From: Dasyornis broadbenti
Lineage: Eukaryota; Chordata; Aves; Passeriformes; Dasyornithidae
DNA length: 64,000 nucleotides
Direction: 5' to 3'
NCBI GenBank assembly: GCA_013397935.1
Contig: VZRN01003169.1
Coordinates: 909,609 to 973,608, forward strand
Shown here: positions 28,601 to 37,796 of the stretch, in pieces
Layout: each line of letters opens with the position of its first letter
Position numbering within the stretch: the first letter of the stretch is position 1
The notes under the pieces: model-generated
Told to the model about the DNA's origin: nothing
The model's database searches: none
What the model saw: only the letters and a program-made list of their open reading frames with translations
Program-made: the position numbers and the translations under genes

Positions 28601-31600
28601 TCTTAAGTGCAGTTGGCCTTCATTTAAATATCTGCTTTCTTTGTATACACTGTGCAACTTATTCTGCCCATGCCAAGAAGTGATGTGCTTCACTTACAAA
28701 TAATTTTTCCAAGTGCTGTCGGATTTCGGTGTTAAATTGGTGTCATCCTTCTAGTTAGCATTAGGTGTTGTTCTACATTTTTGGTAGAGTGTATGCTGGA
28801 AATGAAACTACAGTTCTGTTGTAGAAAGCTGTTATTCAGAAACCAGTATAGGTCCATAAGTGCTTGAGAAGGTGTTTCTTGTCACAGAAGCTAGTAACGA
28901 GTCCTTACTTTACTGAATATAAATCACGATAAGAGAGAGGATTTTTTTTTTTACACAGGATTGAAATTAGCTATTAGTTGTGGGGTAGAGGGTGCTTTTT
29001 ATTTAATTGCATTTCATTTAACAGTTTTGTGTAATAATAGATATAGATGTGTATTTCCAAAACCTGTTGTTACAGATCATCTTCTTCTTTCGTTTTAGAA
29101 GCCTTGTTGACACAGTATATGCATTAAAGGATGAAGTACAGGAGTTAAGACAGGTTGGTAACTTGTTACATTTATAGCAACATTGAGAAGGAAAAGATAG
29201 AAGGCTTATTATAAAAGCAAATATGGCTTGCAAGTTCACTTTGACAGTTAATGAACTTGAATTTTGGACTAGATTTACTTTTAAAAGTAAAATATCATTT
29301 GCCAAAAAGCACTCCCTGTTGTTGTCATTAGTCCTTTGAGAATAGCATTGAGTATTGTTTCTCTGAAGTGCATTACTAAGCTATTCTTAGATGTTACAAC
29401 TTGTGAAATGGTGGAAGTAAGCAGATACATGTGTTGTATCACCAGCAAAGTCAGCTTACAGAGACTGAGATATCATAGTTGCTCAAGAATGCTAATAAAT
29501 AGATCTAGATATTTATAGTTCTAGAATTATACAATCTTACAGTAACCTGAGCACCTATTATGAATCAATTCTTAAAATCACTCATTTCCAGAGACGAAAC
29601 TCCTTTTCAGTGCCTGTCATATGACTTTTTTTAAATGTGGGCTTCAGGTTAGCTCTGGGTCCATTTTTGTCTCTTGTTCTAAGTATCCACCATGAATAAA
29701 TAAAAATATCTTCTTATCAGGACACAGCTTGTTTTAACTATGTTAATGGTGCTGCACGTAGTCTTTGCTGAATGTATAAGCAAAAAAAAGCATTGAATTT
29801 TCATCACTCTCCAAGTGTGAATTTGCTTATCAGTCTGACTCAGGAAGCTGGGTAAAATCTCCTGTGTTGATGTAAAAAGGACTTGTGTTCAAATTTCTTC
29901 AGCTTTGGGGCTATAAATGTGAATTCTTTGCCCACCTATAAGCATGCCCAGTATTTCTAAGGATGTCATGCCTATTCCTTGAAATAGGACAGTTGATGTG
30001 TTGCATATTTAAATTCTGCTGTGTTCAGCATATAAGGAATAAGTATCCCAGGTTAGAAGCAAATTTGACAGTAGTTTTAAAAATACAGCTCACCTAATAA
30101 AAGCAGCAATAATAGCCCACTAATAGTCCTGTGACCTCCTGCTTTTATACAGAGAATAAATGTGCAGCCTCCCTGAGGCTCTGCACAGCTCCATGACCCT
30201 TAAACAGAAAGTCACCTTCTCCTGAGCTTCATGCAACAGCTCTCTTTTCTGGTGCCTTTCTAAATAGATGTTCTCCATAATCTTACATCTTCCAAAGCCA
30301 AGACATATTAAAGCCTGATTTCATTTTCTTATGTATCAGGAATTCAGGAATCTCAGCCTAGAAGCATTTATCAGTCCACTGCTGTGATGCTGCCAACCAG
30401 AGAAATGGCAGAAATAATCTCTGAGCTGGCAAGGGCTTTAGGGATAAAGGCTCTCTGGGAGTACATAGTGTCCTGGTTGGTGTAGACACCGGACTGCAAA
30501 GTGGGATCCTTCCCACAGCACCTTCCATAATTTATTCGTAGCTGTTGTTCCACAGGCACTGCATTTGAATAGTATGGTCCTGAATTGGCAGACTTAATAA
30601 CTTAAGTCTGTATCTACATAAAATAATGAACTTTCTGAGTTTCTCAACAGAGAATGGAGGGAATGGAGTTAATGAGGTGACCATGGTTGTGTGTATAGAC
30701 TAGGAAACAAGAAACTGGAAAGCAGTACCGTGGAAAGTGACCTGGTCAATGGCAAGTTGAACATGAGCCAGCAGTGCCCTGGTAGCCAGGAGGGCCAACC
30801 CTGTCCTGGGGGGGCATCAGGCACAGCATCACCAGCCGGGCAATTGTCCCGTTGTGCTCTGCACTGGGGCAGCCTCACCTTGAGTGCTGGGGGTAGTTTT
30901 GGGTGCCACAATATAAGAAAGATATTGAACTATTAGCGAGCATCCAGAGGAGAGCCATGAGGATGGTGAAGGGCCTTGAGTGGAAGCTGTCTGAGGTCAC
31001 CTGGTTTGTTCAGCCTGGAGGAGACTGAGGGGAGACCTCATTGTGGTCTACAGCTTCCTTGTGAGGAGAAGCAGGTACCAATCTCTTCTGGTGACCAGTG
31101 TCAGGTCTTGAGGAAACAGCATGAAGCTGAGTCAGGGGAGGTTTAGGCTGGATATCAGGAAAAGGTTTTTTACCTGAAGGGTGGTTGGGCACTGGAACAG
31201 GCACCCCAGGGAAGTGGTCACAGCACCAAGTATATCTGAATTCAGGAAGCATTTGGACGATGCTCTCAGGTGCATGGTGAGATTCTTGGGTGTCCTTTGC
31301 AGGGTTAGGGCTTGGACTTAATGATCCTGATGTGTCCCTTTCAGCTCAACTCATATTCTATCATATTATGTTCCCATACTATTTCTAGAAATGTCTGTAA
31401 ATGACATCTAATGGGAGTCCAGTTGGACCCTTGGATTGCAGGCTTGTGTTTGTTAAGCACCACTAGACTTGTCTTGGGGCCTTACTTCAGTGTTCTTTTA
31501 TCTTCTGACTGCTTCCCAACTGTTCCCAGCATCACTTTGACCTGTACAGGATTAGTGTAAGCATTCCCATGGACTGGTGCCTGACATCCTTAGGGTCCTG

Positions 31601-32376
31601 CTGTTCATTTATTTCAATATTGCCTGATGGCACTAAATAGTGAGAACTCGCTTGTTAATGTACATGTGGAGAGATGGTGATCCTTAAAATTCAGGCTTCT
31701 CTTAGATTGCTGATTGTCATCAGTCTTGTTTAAAAATTAGTCCCAAAATACTTTTCAGAGAACGTAATGGTTTTCAAGATACTCCTTTTAACTATGTACA
31801 TTCCTAATGAAACAAGTTAATTTGTATTAAGTTTCAAGAAGCTTTTTGGAGATTGAAACCAGTTAAAATCACAGGAGGCTCTTACAGGGGATATTTAGTC
31901 TGCTTATTGCTCCATTTCCCTTCTCCATTAGCCGCAAATATATTCTACTCCTCATTGATCAGATTTGAGCAGAAGAATTCAAGATTAGTGGCCATCTGTT
32001 AATAGCCTTTCTGTATAAAGGCCCCCTAAATACAAATAGGAAGTAGCTCAGTTTCCATTTGGTGGCTTTGGTCGCATTGTGTGAAATAACTGTGTGTAAC
32101 TTGTGAAGATTTAATAGAAGCTTTGCTGTTGAGCAGCTAATATTAGTTTTACTGAGAAGAGCCTTCAGAATTTGTAATTGACAGTGTATGTGTAGTCAGA
32201 TCTGTTAAAAGTCCCCCAAACAAACCAGTAATATTTCTGTCTCTGTTAAACAGGATAACAAAAAGATGAAGAAATCATTAGAAGAGGAACAAAGGGCTCG
32301 CAAGGACTTGGAGAAGCTTGTTAGAAAAGTTCTAAAGAATATGAATGATCCATCTTGGGATGAAACCAACTTATAA
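1469..32376 (+). CDS. ARHGEF7: ARHGEF7 (beta-PIX) Rho guanine nucleotide exchange factor, 3' portion, 13 exons
   Basis: Beta-PIX activates Rac1/Cdc42 and scaffolds PAK and GIT proteins at focal adhesions, the leading edge and synapses. Thirteen exons with GT/AG borders join in frame into about 504 codons ending in TAA at 32374-32376. In order they encode the end of the DH domain, the PH domain, a proline-rich linker, the GIT-binding region, a Ser/acidic segment, a coiled coil and a C terminus ending DETNL, a class I PDZ ligand known to bind Shank and Scribble. The ETNL end, the KSCCSYISHQN alternative end and the overall sequence favour ARHGEF7 over its paralogue ARHGEF6. The CH and SH3 domains and the first part of DH lie left of the window. 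No frameshift or premature stop was seen in the joined exons, so the gene looks intact. Identification rests on recognition of the protein, not on a database search. Confidence 0.97.
1608..2499 (+). other. ARHGEF7 intron
   Basis: Intron between the two DH exons. I see no repeat or additional exon. The frame that stays open to 1806 is read-through of the donor and is not known as an isoform. Confidence 0.85.
2500..2559 (+). CDS. ARHGEF7: ARHGEF7 exon: C-terminal DH helix
   Basis: 60 nt, 20 codons, phase 0 at both ends; acceptor TTTTTAG, donor GTAAGA. It encodes DYHPDRPDIQKSMTAFKNLS, the last part of the DH domain leading to the DH-PH linker. Confidence 0.96.
2560..3740 (+). other. ARHGEF7 intron
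   Basis: AT-rich intron with GTAAGA donor. Nothing else is recognised in it. Confidence 0.85.
3741..3887 (+). CDS. ARHGEF7: ARHGEF7 exon: DH-PH linker and start of PH domain
   Basis: 147 nt, 49 codons, phase 0 at both ends; acceptor CTTGTTAG, donor GTAATG. It begins AQCQEVRKRKELELQILTEA and ends MSQVMIQCAGSE. The basic helix joins DH to PH, and the second half begins the PH beta sandwich. Confidence 0.96.
3888..5749 (+). other. ARHGEF7 intron
   Basis: AT-rich intron with a long T-rich acceptor tract just before 5749. Nothing else is recognised in it. Confidence 0.85.
5750..5836 (+). CDS. ARHGEF7: ARHGEF7 exon: PH domain strands
   Basis: 87 nt, 29 codons, phase 0; T-rich acceptor ending TTTTTAG, donor GTAAAG. 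It encodes EKNERYLLLFPNILLMLSAS then PRMSGFIYQ. The RYLLLFPNILLML pattern is the usual PH-domain strand pair. Confidence 0.96.
5837..9244 (+). other. ARHGEF7 intron
   Basis: 3.4-kb intron. Some less AT-rich patches (about 6.35-6.95 and 7.7-7.95 kb) could be old repeats, but I cannot name a family. A 99-codon open frame at 8849-9148 resembles nothing I know. Confidence 0.8.
9245..9323 (+). CDS. ARHGEF7: ARHGEF7 exon: PH domain, middle
   Basis: 79 nt, starting in phase 0 and ending in phase 1; acceptor TTTTTTAAG, donor GTATTG. It encodes GKLPMTGMTITKLEDSENHK followed by NAFEIS. A CR1 fragment begins only about 65 nt after the donor. Confidence 0.96.
9324..10668 (+). other. ARHGEF7 intron with CR1 fragment
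   Basis: Intron inside the PH domain coding region, carrying the CR1 fragment at about 9388-9600. The rest is unremarkable AT-rich sequence. Confidence 0.85.
9388..9600 (+). mobile_element. CR1 LINE 3' fragment
   Basis: Reads as a CR1 3' end in the + direction: GAACAGAGG, then CCAAGCACTG, CAACCAGCTCTAGGTG, TTGAGCAGTGGG, CAGAGGTCCCTTACAGCCTCAGCC. These match recalled avian CR1 tail phrases with several differences, so it is an old copy. Confidence 0.8.
10669..10808 (+). CDS. ARHGEF7: ARHGEF7 exon: PH C-terminal helix
   Basis: 140 nt, phase 1 to 0; acceptor GTCTAG, donor GTAAGA. It encodes GNMIERILVSCNNQQDLHEW followed by VDHLQKQTKV. The tryptophan helix is the canonical PH C-terminal helix. 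The exon continues with a threonine/proline tail, NPTIKPHSVPSHT. Confidence 0.96.
10809..11456 (+). other. ARHGEF7 intron
   Basis: Short AT-rich intron with nothing else seen. Confidence 0.85.
11457..11681 (+). CDS. ARHGEF7: ARHGEF7 exon: proline-rich linker
   Basis: 225 nt, 75 codons, phase 0 at both ends; acceptor TTTGACAG, donor GTGAGA. It is rich in P, S, T and H: LPSHPVTPSSKHSDSKP near the start and PPLEP/PPKTPKPW, LRPAPPLRPS near the end. This is the disordered segment between PH and the GIT-binding region. It is more GC-rich than its flanking introns, as expected for coding sequence. Confidence 0.96.
11682..12704 (+). other. ARHGEF7 intron with TTTG-rich tract
   Basis: Contains a degenerate TTTG tetranucleotide tract at about 12205-12248. 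No other feature is seen. Confidence 0.8.
12205..12248 (+). repeat. Imperfect (TTTG)n tract
   Basis: Repeated TTTG units interrupted by a TAGGGGG segment and one TTGC unit. Confidence 0.8.
12705..12798 (+). CDS. ARHGEF7: ARHGEF7 exon: basic linker
   Basis: 94 nt, phase 0 to 1; acceptor TGTACAG, donor GTAAGA. It encodes DLSKSPKTMKKLLPKRKPER followed by KPSDEEFALRK. With the next exon it forms RKST, which matches the region of reported PAK/PKA phosphorylation in beta-PIX; that regulatory role is literature knowledge, not shown here. Confidence 0.95.
12799..15677 (+). other. ARHGEF7 intron
   Basis: 2.9-kb AT-rich intron with GTAAGA donor and TTCTAG acceptor. I see no additional exon or recognisable repeat. 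An ATATATATAGATAGAG-like simple stretch lies near 15205. Confidence 0.8.
15678..15767 (+). CDS. ARHGEF7: ARHGEF7 exon: GIT-binding region
   Basis: 90 nt, phase 1 in and 1 out; donor GTAAGT. It encodes [20 protein letters not shown] followed by SAKTRQTLNS. In beta-PIX this amphipathic segment binds the C-terminal domain of GIT1/GIT2. Confidence 0.96.
15768..18955 (+). other. ARHGEF7 intron
   Basis: 3.2-kb AT-rich intron with a short TGTGTGTG stretch near 17216. The acceptor tract before 18956 is C/T-rich over a long stretch. No other exon is seen. Confidence 0.8.
18956..19132 (+). CDS. ARHGEF7: ARHGEF7 exon: Ser/acidic segment
   Basis: 177 nt, phase 1 in and 1 out; acceptor CATCCTTAG, donor GTAAGA. 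It encodes TWQGTDLMHNHVLADDD, then SLGRRSSLSRLEPSDLSEDS, then DYDSIWTAHSYRMGSTS. The RRSS motif is a basophilic kinase consensus. The donor can be bypassed; see the alternative end at 18956-19170. Confidence 0.96.
18956..19170 (+). CDS. ARHGEF7: ARHGEF7 alternative 3'-terminal coding exon (donor read-through)
   Basis: If the donor at 19133 is not used, the frame stays open for RKSCCSYISHQN and stops at TAA 19168-19170. This lacks the coiled coil and PDZ ligand of the main form. The KSCCSYISHQN tail matches an isoform known for mammalian ARHGEF7, so the read-through frame is probably a conserved functional end. Candidate AATAAA signals follow at 19660 and 21973; which one is used cannot be told from sequence. 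Confidence 0.8.
19660..19665 (+). terminator. Candidate poly(A) signal AATAAA for short ARHGEF7 isoform
   Basis: First exact AATAAA noted after the alternative stop at 19170, about 490 nt downstream. Another is at 21973-21978. A sequence match only; usage is unknown. Confidence 0.3.
20321..20335 (+). repeat. Short (GT)n microsatellite
   Basis: About seven GT dinucleotides within intron sequence. Confidence 0.75.
21278..21315 (+). repeat. 19-bp tandem duplication
   Basis: The 19-mer GTTATTAATTATTATCATA occurs twice head to tail (21278-21296 and 21297-21315). Confidence 0.9.
24196..24352 (+). mobile_element. CR1 LINE 3' end
   Basis: Contains the recalled CR1 tail phrases CCCAGAGAAATTGTGGATGC, CCCATCCTTGGAAGTG, TTGGATGGGGCTTTGG, GTGGTCTAGTGGAAGGTGTC and CCCCTTCCAACC in order on the + strand. 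It is truncated at the 5' end, as is usual for CR1. Confidence 0.9.
25246..25264 (+). repeat. A19 homopolymer
   Basis: Nineteen consecutive A followed by an A/C-rich stretch. No LINE or processed-gene body is recognisable upstream. Confidence 0.9.
27820..27831 (+). repeat. Short (CA)n
   Basis: About six CA dinucleotides after a TATATGTG stretch in the long intron. Confidence 0.7.
28363..28462 (+). CDS. ARHGEF7: ARHGEF7 exon: acidic linker before coiled coil
   Basis: 100 nt, phase 1 in and 2 out; acceptor TTACAACAG, donor GTAAGA. It encodes SRKESAPQVLLPEEEK then IIVEETKSNGQTVIEE. It is joined to the exon ending at 19132 in the long form, where it replaces the KSCCSYISHQN tail. Confidence 0.96.
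28463..29098 (+). other. ARHGEF7 intron
   Basis: Short intron between the linker and coiled-coil exons, with a TTCGTTTTAG acceptor. Nothing else is seen in it. Confidence 0.85.
29099..29153 (+). CDS. ARHGEF7: ARHGEF7 exon: start of coiled coil
   Basis: 55 nt, phase 2 in and 0 out; donor GTTGGT. It encodes SLVDTVYALKDEVQELRQ, with hydrophobic residues at heptad spacing. This begins the C-terminal coiled coil through which PIX proteins oligomerise. Confidence 0.95.
29154..32253 (+). other. ARHGEF7 last intron with CR1 insertion
   Basis: 3.1-kb intron splitting the coiled-coil coding region. It carries a CR1 fragment at 30685-31370; the rest shows nothing recognisable. Confidence 0.85.
30685..31370 (+). 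mobile_element. CR1 LINE fragment (3' ORF2 plus tail)
   Basis: About 690 bp on the + strand with the order AACATGAGCCAGCAGTGCCC, GGCATCAGGCACAGCATCAC, GAGTGCTGGGGG, TTCAGCCTGGAGGAGACTGA, TGGGCACTGGAACAGG and a tail ending near ATATTCTATC. These match recalled avian CR1 sequence, including the ATTCTATC-like 3' end. It lies inside the last ARHGEF7 intron in the gene's orientation. Confidence 0.92.
32254..32376 (+). CDS. ARHGEF7: ARHGEF7 terminal exon: coiled coil and PDZ ligand
   Basis: 41 codons including TAA; acceptor TTAAACAG. It encodes DNKKMKKSLEEEQRARKDLE, then KLVRKVLKNMNDPSWDETNL, then stop. The heptad pattern continues and the last four residues ETNL form the PDZ-binding motif used by Shank and Scribble in mammals. 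Confidence 0.97.
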   Translation, partial: DNKKMKKSLEEEQRARKDLEKLVRKVLKNMNDPSWDETNL

Positions 32377-32386
32377 CCACTTCTTC

Positions 32387-32402
32387 CCCCCCCCCCCCCC
32401 CC
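32387..32402 (+). repeat. C16 homopolymer just after ARHGEF7 stop codon
   Basis: Sixteen consecutive C beginning 10 nt after the TAA, in otherwise AT-rich sequence. The length is likely polymorphic and prone to sequencing error. Confidence 0.95.
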
Positions 32403-33259
32403 TTCTTTCTATTGAAAGACCAGTTGTAAAACTGTATTGGGAAGCCTTCTGACATTAGTCAGTGTTGCATGAAGAGCACTATAAAACAGGATTTAACTGG
32501 ATCTAGTGATTTCTTGCTCTGAACATACAGAAAGAGTCAAGCCATTTACTGAAGCAATCTGTACTTTAAGAATGGAGACCATGGATCCTGAACTCTACTA
32601 AACTTAATTTGTTTGCATCCAAATTACCTCATTTTGCAGAAAGTGCAGCACCTGACTAAAAGTCCATGTTTTTCAGTGGCTTTTTAATTAAATATATATT
32701 TTTCATGTAAATAGCTGTAATTTAGAATGCATATGTGATTGATGTATCAGGGCTGATATGTTGGGGGTTTTTTCTCTTGTTGTTATGATGGCCACAAGTG
32801 TTAGAAATGATGGCAGTACTGTCTTACCTAAGAAAGGTCAGAGTTCTTTGTGGATAATTATGAATTAGTTCCAAATTACCCACTCACCACACATGCAAAT
32901 TTAAACCCCTATTTTTCCTATTTACCACTATATTTAAATCCTTTACTGTTACTTGCAACTTTAAACAGTTTACACTTCCTTAAGAACAGTATTAAAATAC
33001 AGAAAATTGTTTATTGACAGTAGAAAGAATTTTTAACAAATTTAATGCCCACAATTTACATTCACATACACTTATTTGACAGACTAATCTGTTGTGCTTT
33101 GGCCACCAAAAGACTGATGTACTTGCCTGCTTTTTATAACTGTGATTTTTAGGTGTTTATGTACTACATTTTCTATTGTTGTGCTTAAACATACAGCTGG
33201 CTGATAACTGATCGTACAGTTTGTTAAAGAAAAAAGTCAATCTAATCCAGAATTTTGTG

Positions 33260-33265
33260 AATAAA
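33260..33265 (+). terminator. Candidate ARHGEF7 poly(A) signal (proximal)
   Basis: Exact AATAAA about 880 nt after the stop codon. A further one is at 35518-35523. Position is plausible; usage is unknown. Confidence 0.35.
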
Positions 33266-35523
33266 TTGTTGCTATTTATATTTTATGGTCACAGCAATTA
33301 AATTTTAGCTAACCTTTGTGCATAAAACAGATGGGCAAGGCCAGACTTCATTCAGAGCTTTGTTTCTATACCACTATATAAGACTGTACTGTGGAAGCAG
33401 TCATTCCTTTCCCACCCCATTTTCTTTGCATGTTGCTGATTTCTGTCCTACTAGGATTTAAATGGAAAGAAATCTGGAAATAAGATTTTTTTTTTTTAAT
33501 CGTACTGTAATTCATAATTTGCACTGCTGACAGATTTGAAAATACATAAAGGAACGTTAATTCCCTAGTCTGATAGGTGCAGTTACTGCATCTGCACAAT
33601 TTCTTGTATTTAAAATAGGAGATGATACATCACTGCTAATGGTGAGCTTCAGATGGAGCACTTAAAAATACTAATTCCATTAAAGCTCATTGTTTCCATG
33701 GATTTCATCAAACTTTGGATTCGACTCCAGACGCTGCAGGTTTCTGAGGGGTTTGTCTTCAGTTGAGTCAGAAGTGCAGCTATAGCACAGACTTGAGTGA
33801 CACCTTTTGCCATCCTGATTTTTTACTGCCCTTTAACTCCTGTTAAATGTAATGCTCAGACTTGAGTAAATGTTTGTATGAGCTTTAGTGAGTTGGAGCC
33901 AGGATAATTGGGGTTGTAAGAATTGTCATACACATTTTGAATCGAATGAAAAATCTCTTTTTAAAGCTACCCACTTTTCTCAGCTAAGAACAGCTTTTTT
34001 AAAATAGGAAATTATGTCAATGATTACATACTTGAAAAACAATTATGTGGGAATGGAAGTTTCATAATCTGAGTAGACAAGTTGTCTTTTAGAAAGCTGA
34101 ATATATTTGTAGGTGTCTTGTGTTCTTGCAATTTAAAAATGTTTTCCTTTAAATCGAAAGGAGGAGAAAATGAAAAACATCTACATTACTAGAGTTATAT
34201 ATATTCACAGTACTTCAGATTTGTTAATTCTTGATACCAAAATCTTTCCTTGATGTTTGTGGTTGCACAAATATGTGGACTGACATTATATTTATCGTCT
34301 CATTTAGAAAATACTCTTGCTAAAAGCTAAGTGATACTCACTCCTGCGAATGCATACTATCATGGCCAAATTTAGACTTAGGAATGCCAATATAATTAGA
34401 ATTTTGCTGACATTTTCACTTTCTGATATCCAGGGCATTTTCAGAGTGATTTTTAATTTTCAATTGACCATATGCAAAAGGACATTCCAGGGGAAGAAGC
34501 ATAAGAGGAAAACATTAACTTTAGCAGTGTTTAGCAAATTTTAACTCAGGAACAACTTCCATCATAATAATCTGTTTTACATTATATTGTAAAGAGTGGT
34601 GTTGCTGTGTAAATCTGCTGATTCTTAGTACCTGTGATATTATAATTTCTGACAGTACCCCTATACTGACATCTAATGAACATGCCTTAAACACTGGGGC
34701 GAAGCAGTTGTTAAATATGATGAGGACTTAGGGACTGATTTTATTCAAGGTGGATTGGGATGACTAATTTTTACACAAACACACACAAAGAAAAGGGGGC
34801 AAAAAAGAAAAACCAGCCTAATGTAGGTAGCTTTTGTCTCTAGTGCAGAGAGCAGCTTCCAGCTTTTGGGAACCAAGGAGTACCTGTACTTTTTTCATTG
34901 ACAATTTGTTACAGTGTATATAGAGTGTAAATGTCACCATGGACCTTCTGAATTGTTGGAAACTTTATATAAGCATGGACAAATGGGGCACTGTTTATTT
35001 AACCTATTAAAGGGTTGTTTGTTTGCTCTCATCATTTAGGGATGAGGAGATGAAGCCATTTCTTATCCTATAGATGTGAAGCACTTTCAGTTCTGAACTG
35101 TCCAAAATGTAGCATAACATTTCTCTGTACTTACTGATGTGTGTGTTTGTCTCACCATGTCATGACATTTTTGAGTAACCCACTGCTTTTGTATAAACCT
35201 TCTTAATGCCAATCATTTAGGGAATTTACAGTGTCTGTTTACAGTGTCTGTGGAGAACTCTAGCTTAGATGTCACAACAATATCCTGGTATTCACGACTA
35301 AAGCGTTTATGCTACATTGTAATTAAACCATGACTTTTTCCCCCCTACCCTATGAAGTGTTACATTTCATCTAATATGTGGGCTATGAGATAAAGAAGGA
35401 AAATTGCTTCAATTTTTTTGCCTTTCATATAAATATTCACCTCTCCAATTTAGTAGTTGCTTTACTATCTTGAAAGAGCTTTTTCATGGTCTTTTATAAT
35501 AGTAAGTTGATGCCTTGAAATAA

Positions 35524-36157
35524 AAACAAAGCAAGGGTTGTTTAGAAGGGTGAGGAGAAGGAGGATCTTTGTCTTGCATTGAGAAATGTTCGCTTTGGCA
35601 ACCTGACCTGCTCAGGTAATACAAGAAATGGAGGAGATCAAAGACAGAAGATAGTGAAAGGGAAGAAAGCAAGAAACACTAGAAACTGCATAAATTGAGT
35701 AAAATATGTCTACATGCATGATTTATCTGAATAGACAGAAATTTGTGATGTGTGTGTCATAGAGACTTCATGTGGTTAGTGCTGCCTGAAGTAGGGGAGA
35801 GGGATGGTTTTTATGGCAGCAGAATTGTCAGTATGGCTTTATGCTAGATGATGGGATAGGTTAAGGTAAGTGCAGGGAGTTATTTGTTTGAAAAGATGGT
35901 TTCAGTCTTTGGACAAGGCATTTGAAAGGATTAGCAACATCTTAGGTGTGTGAAATGATGTATTCCAGCTTAGTTTAGCAGGGAGATGCACTTAAAACAG
36001 AGGATTTTAATTGTAGCACTTTATAACTATTCTCAGAAGTCTCACTTTCCAATTTCTCTCCTCAGTGTAAAGATGGGTACTTTACACAATTTGAAGTAGT
36101 AATTTATTTGTCTCCTGAAGTGTTTTGGGGATTTTTCTTTTTGAATGTTTTTTTAAT
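35524..36157. other. Intergenic, nothing recognised
   Basis: AT-rich sequence between the probable ARHGEF7 3' end and the LTR. No gene or named repeat is seen. Confidence 0.6.
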
Positions 36158-36997
36158 TGTGGTGGGTTGACCTTGGCTGGCTGCCAGATCCTCATTCAGC
36201 CACTCTTACTCCTCTCCCTCAGCAGGAGATGGGGGAGGGAATAAGATGGAAAAGTTTGTGTGTTGAGATAAAAAACACTGATTTCTTCTTGTTAACAAAC
36301 ACCTTTCCCTTACCCCATTTCTTGGGCTGAATTTAACTCTTCCATTTCTACTGTCCCTGTCTTTACCGCCACCAAGCAGCACAGGGGAGTGGGAATGGGG
36401 GTTTTGGTCTGTCTGTAACAAGTCCTCTCCCCCTTCATGCTTTTCCTTGCTCCAGTGTTCGTCTTCTCCATGGCTTGCAGTCCTTCAAGGATAGATATGC
36501 TCCAAGGTGGGTTCATCCTGGTCTACAGTTCTGCCAATGACCCTGCTCCAGCGTGGGGTCACTATGGACTGCAGATTCCTTCAGTATATCTGCTGCAGTG
36601 TGGAGCCCTCCATGGGCTGTAGGGGAAAACCTACTTCACCGTGGTGGTCTCCACAGGCTTCAGGGGATCTTTCTCCAGCACCTGTGGCACCTTGCTCCCC
36701 TCCTCCAGCCTGGGTGTTCACAGCATTTATTGCTGCACTTCTCCCTCACTGCTGTGCTCTTTAAAATGTGTATTCCTAGGGCCACTACTGTTTTGTGTGA
36801 GGCTTAGCTGTGTCCTGCTTGATCAAGGGGTGTGTCAAAGGGGTGTCTCAGTTACATCCTGTTGGAGCTGCTGTGTTGTTACACACTTGCAGTGGACACC
36901 TTTGCTTGTGATGGGCCATGAGAAGGGAAAAGAAGGAGCCTGTAACACTTCATTATGGGAATGAGAGGCCTAAAACTGTCAGGAGTGGTGTGGGTTA

Positions 36998-37039
<42 letters not shown>

Positions 37040-37796
37040 CTGCAGGTACTCCATGAGTCCCACAGTGCTGATGCTGAAGGGTCGCAGAAAGGTTTGCACT
37101 TTGGAGAAATGCTGAGATGAAATTTGAGAGAAATTTGCTCTGAAAGGCATGCATCATCAACTGGAAAAGGAATGTAGGCTTGCCATATTTTACCTTGTGT
37201 GCTCTGCACTTGAGCTTTCTCTTTAATACACATGAATCAAATACTATTTTGGAAGGGGAGCTGAGCCTGGATTTGGAACTAAATTAACCTCCTGAGCTCT
37301 CCATTAATTTGAATGGGTGCCTTAAAGCCACTGTCCGGGCCTAAATCTAATTCTTGTGTCCTTAGGAGGAAATGAGAGCTACAGTTCAGCAAGTTACTAT
37401 GAATAGCTACAACTGTGGTGCCAATTACTTAGTACAGGTCTTCACAGTCCAAAATTTGCTCAAGTGCTCCCATGAGCTCCTGCACATTCTCACTGATCTC
37501 ATTCCCTTTCTCTGTTGAACTTGCACAAGCCCTCTTTTATGCATGGCAGAGCTCCCTTCTGTGATATTCTTTTCCCCAAGAACTGTCTTGAGCGGCCATG
37601 AATCCGTCCTGTCCCCCATTTGTCTGGGTGTGCCATGTACACTTGCAGGAATATCTGCTGGCTTTCCAATACCATGGCAGTGCTAACCAGCCTCCTGGGC
37701 AAGGAGGGCCTTGTGCACATTTTGCTGAACCCAAAACTTAGCACTGTACCAGCTACGAAGAAGAAAATTAACTCTGTCACAGCTGAAACCAGGACA
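36158..37796 (-). mobile_element. Endogenous retroviral (ERVL-type) LTR, probably solitary
   Basis: The left edge TGTGGTGGGTTGACC and the right edge CAGCTGAAACCAGGACA are the two ends of a common avian LTR class, which in its own orientation starts TGTCCTGGTTTCAGC. That places it on the minus strand. Internal phrases GCTCCAGCGTGGGGTC, CTCCATGGGCTG and AAAATTAACTCTGTCACAGC fit. No gag, pol or env open frame is present, so it is read as a solo LTR. A (TG)n tract lies inside it. No clear target-site duplication was found, and the middle part (36.93-37.42 kb) is less certain, so two separate LTR pieces remain possible. Confidence 0.65.
36999..37037 (+). repeat. (TG)n microsatellite
   Basis: About 19 uninterrupted TG dinucleotides, the longest dinucleotide repeat in the window. 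Confidence 0.97.

Larger units (their letters stand above)
32377..35523 (+). other. ARHGEF7: Probable ARHGEF7 3' UTR
   Basis: AT-rich non-coding sequence after the stop codon, without recognisable interspersed repeats, which is consistent with a long 3' UTR. It starts with a C16 run at 32387-32402. Exact AATAAA hexamers occur at 33260-33265 and 35518-35523. The true 3' end is not determinable from sequence. Confidence 0.5.

Noticed and set aside
36507..36964. Overlapping open frames on the + strand
   Set aside because: They fall inside LTR sequence, where GC-rich repeats keep frames open by chance.
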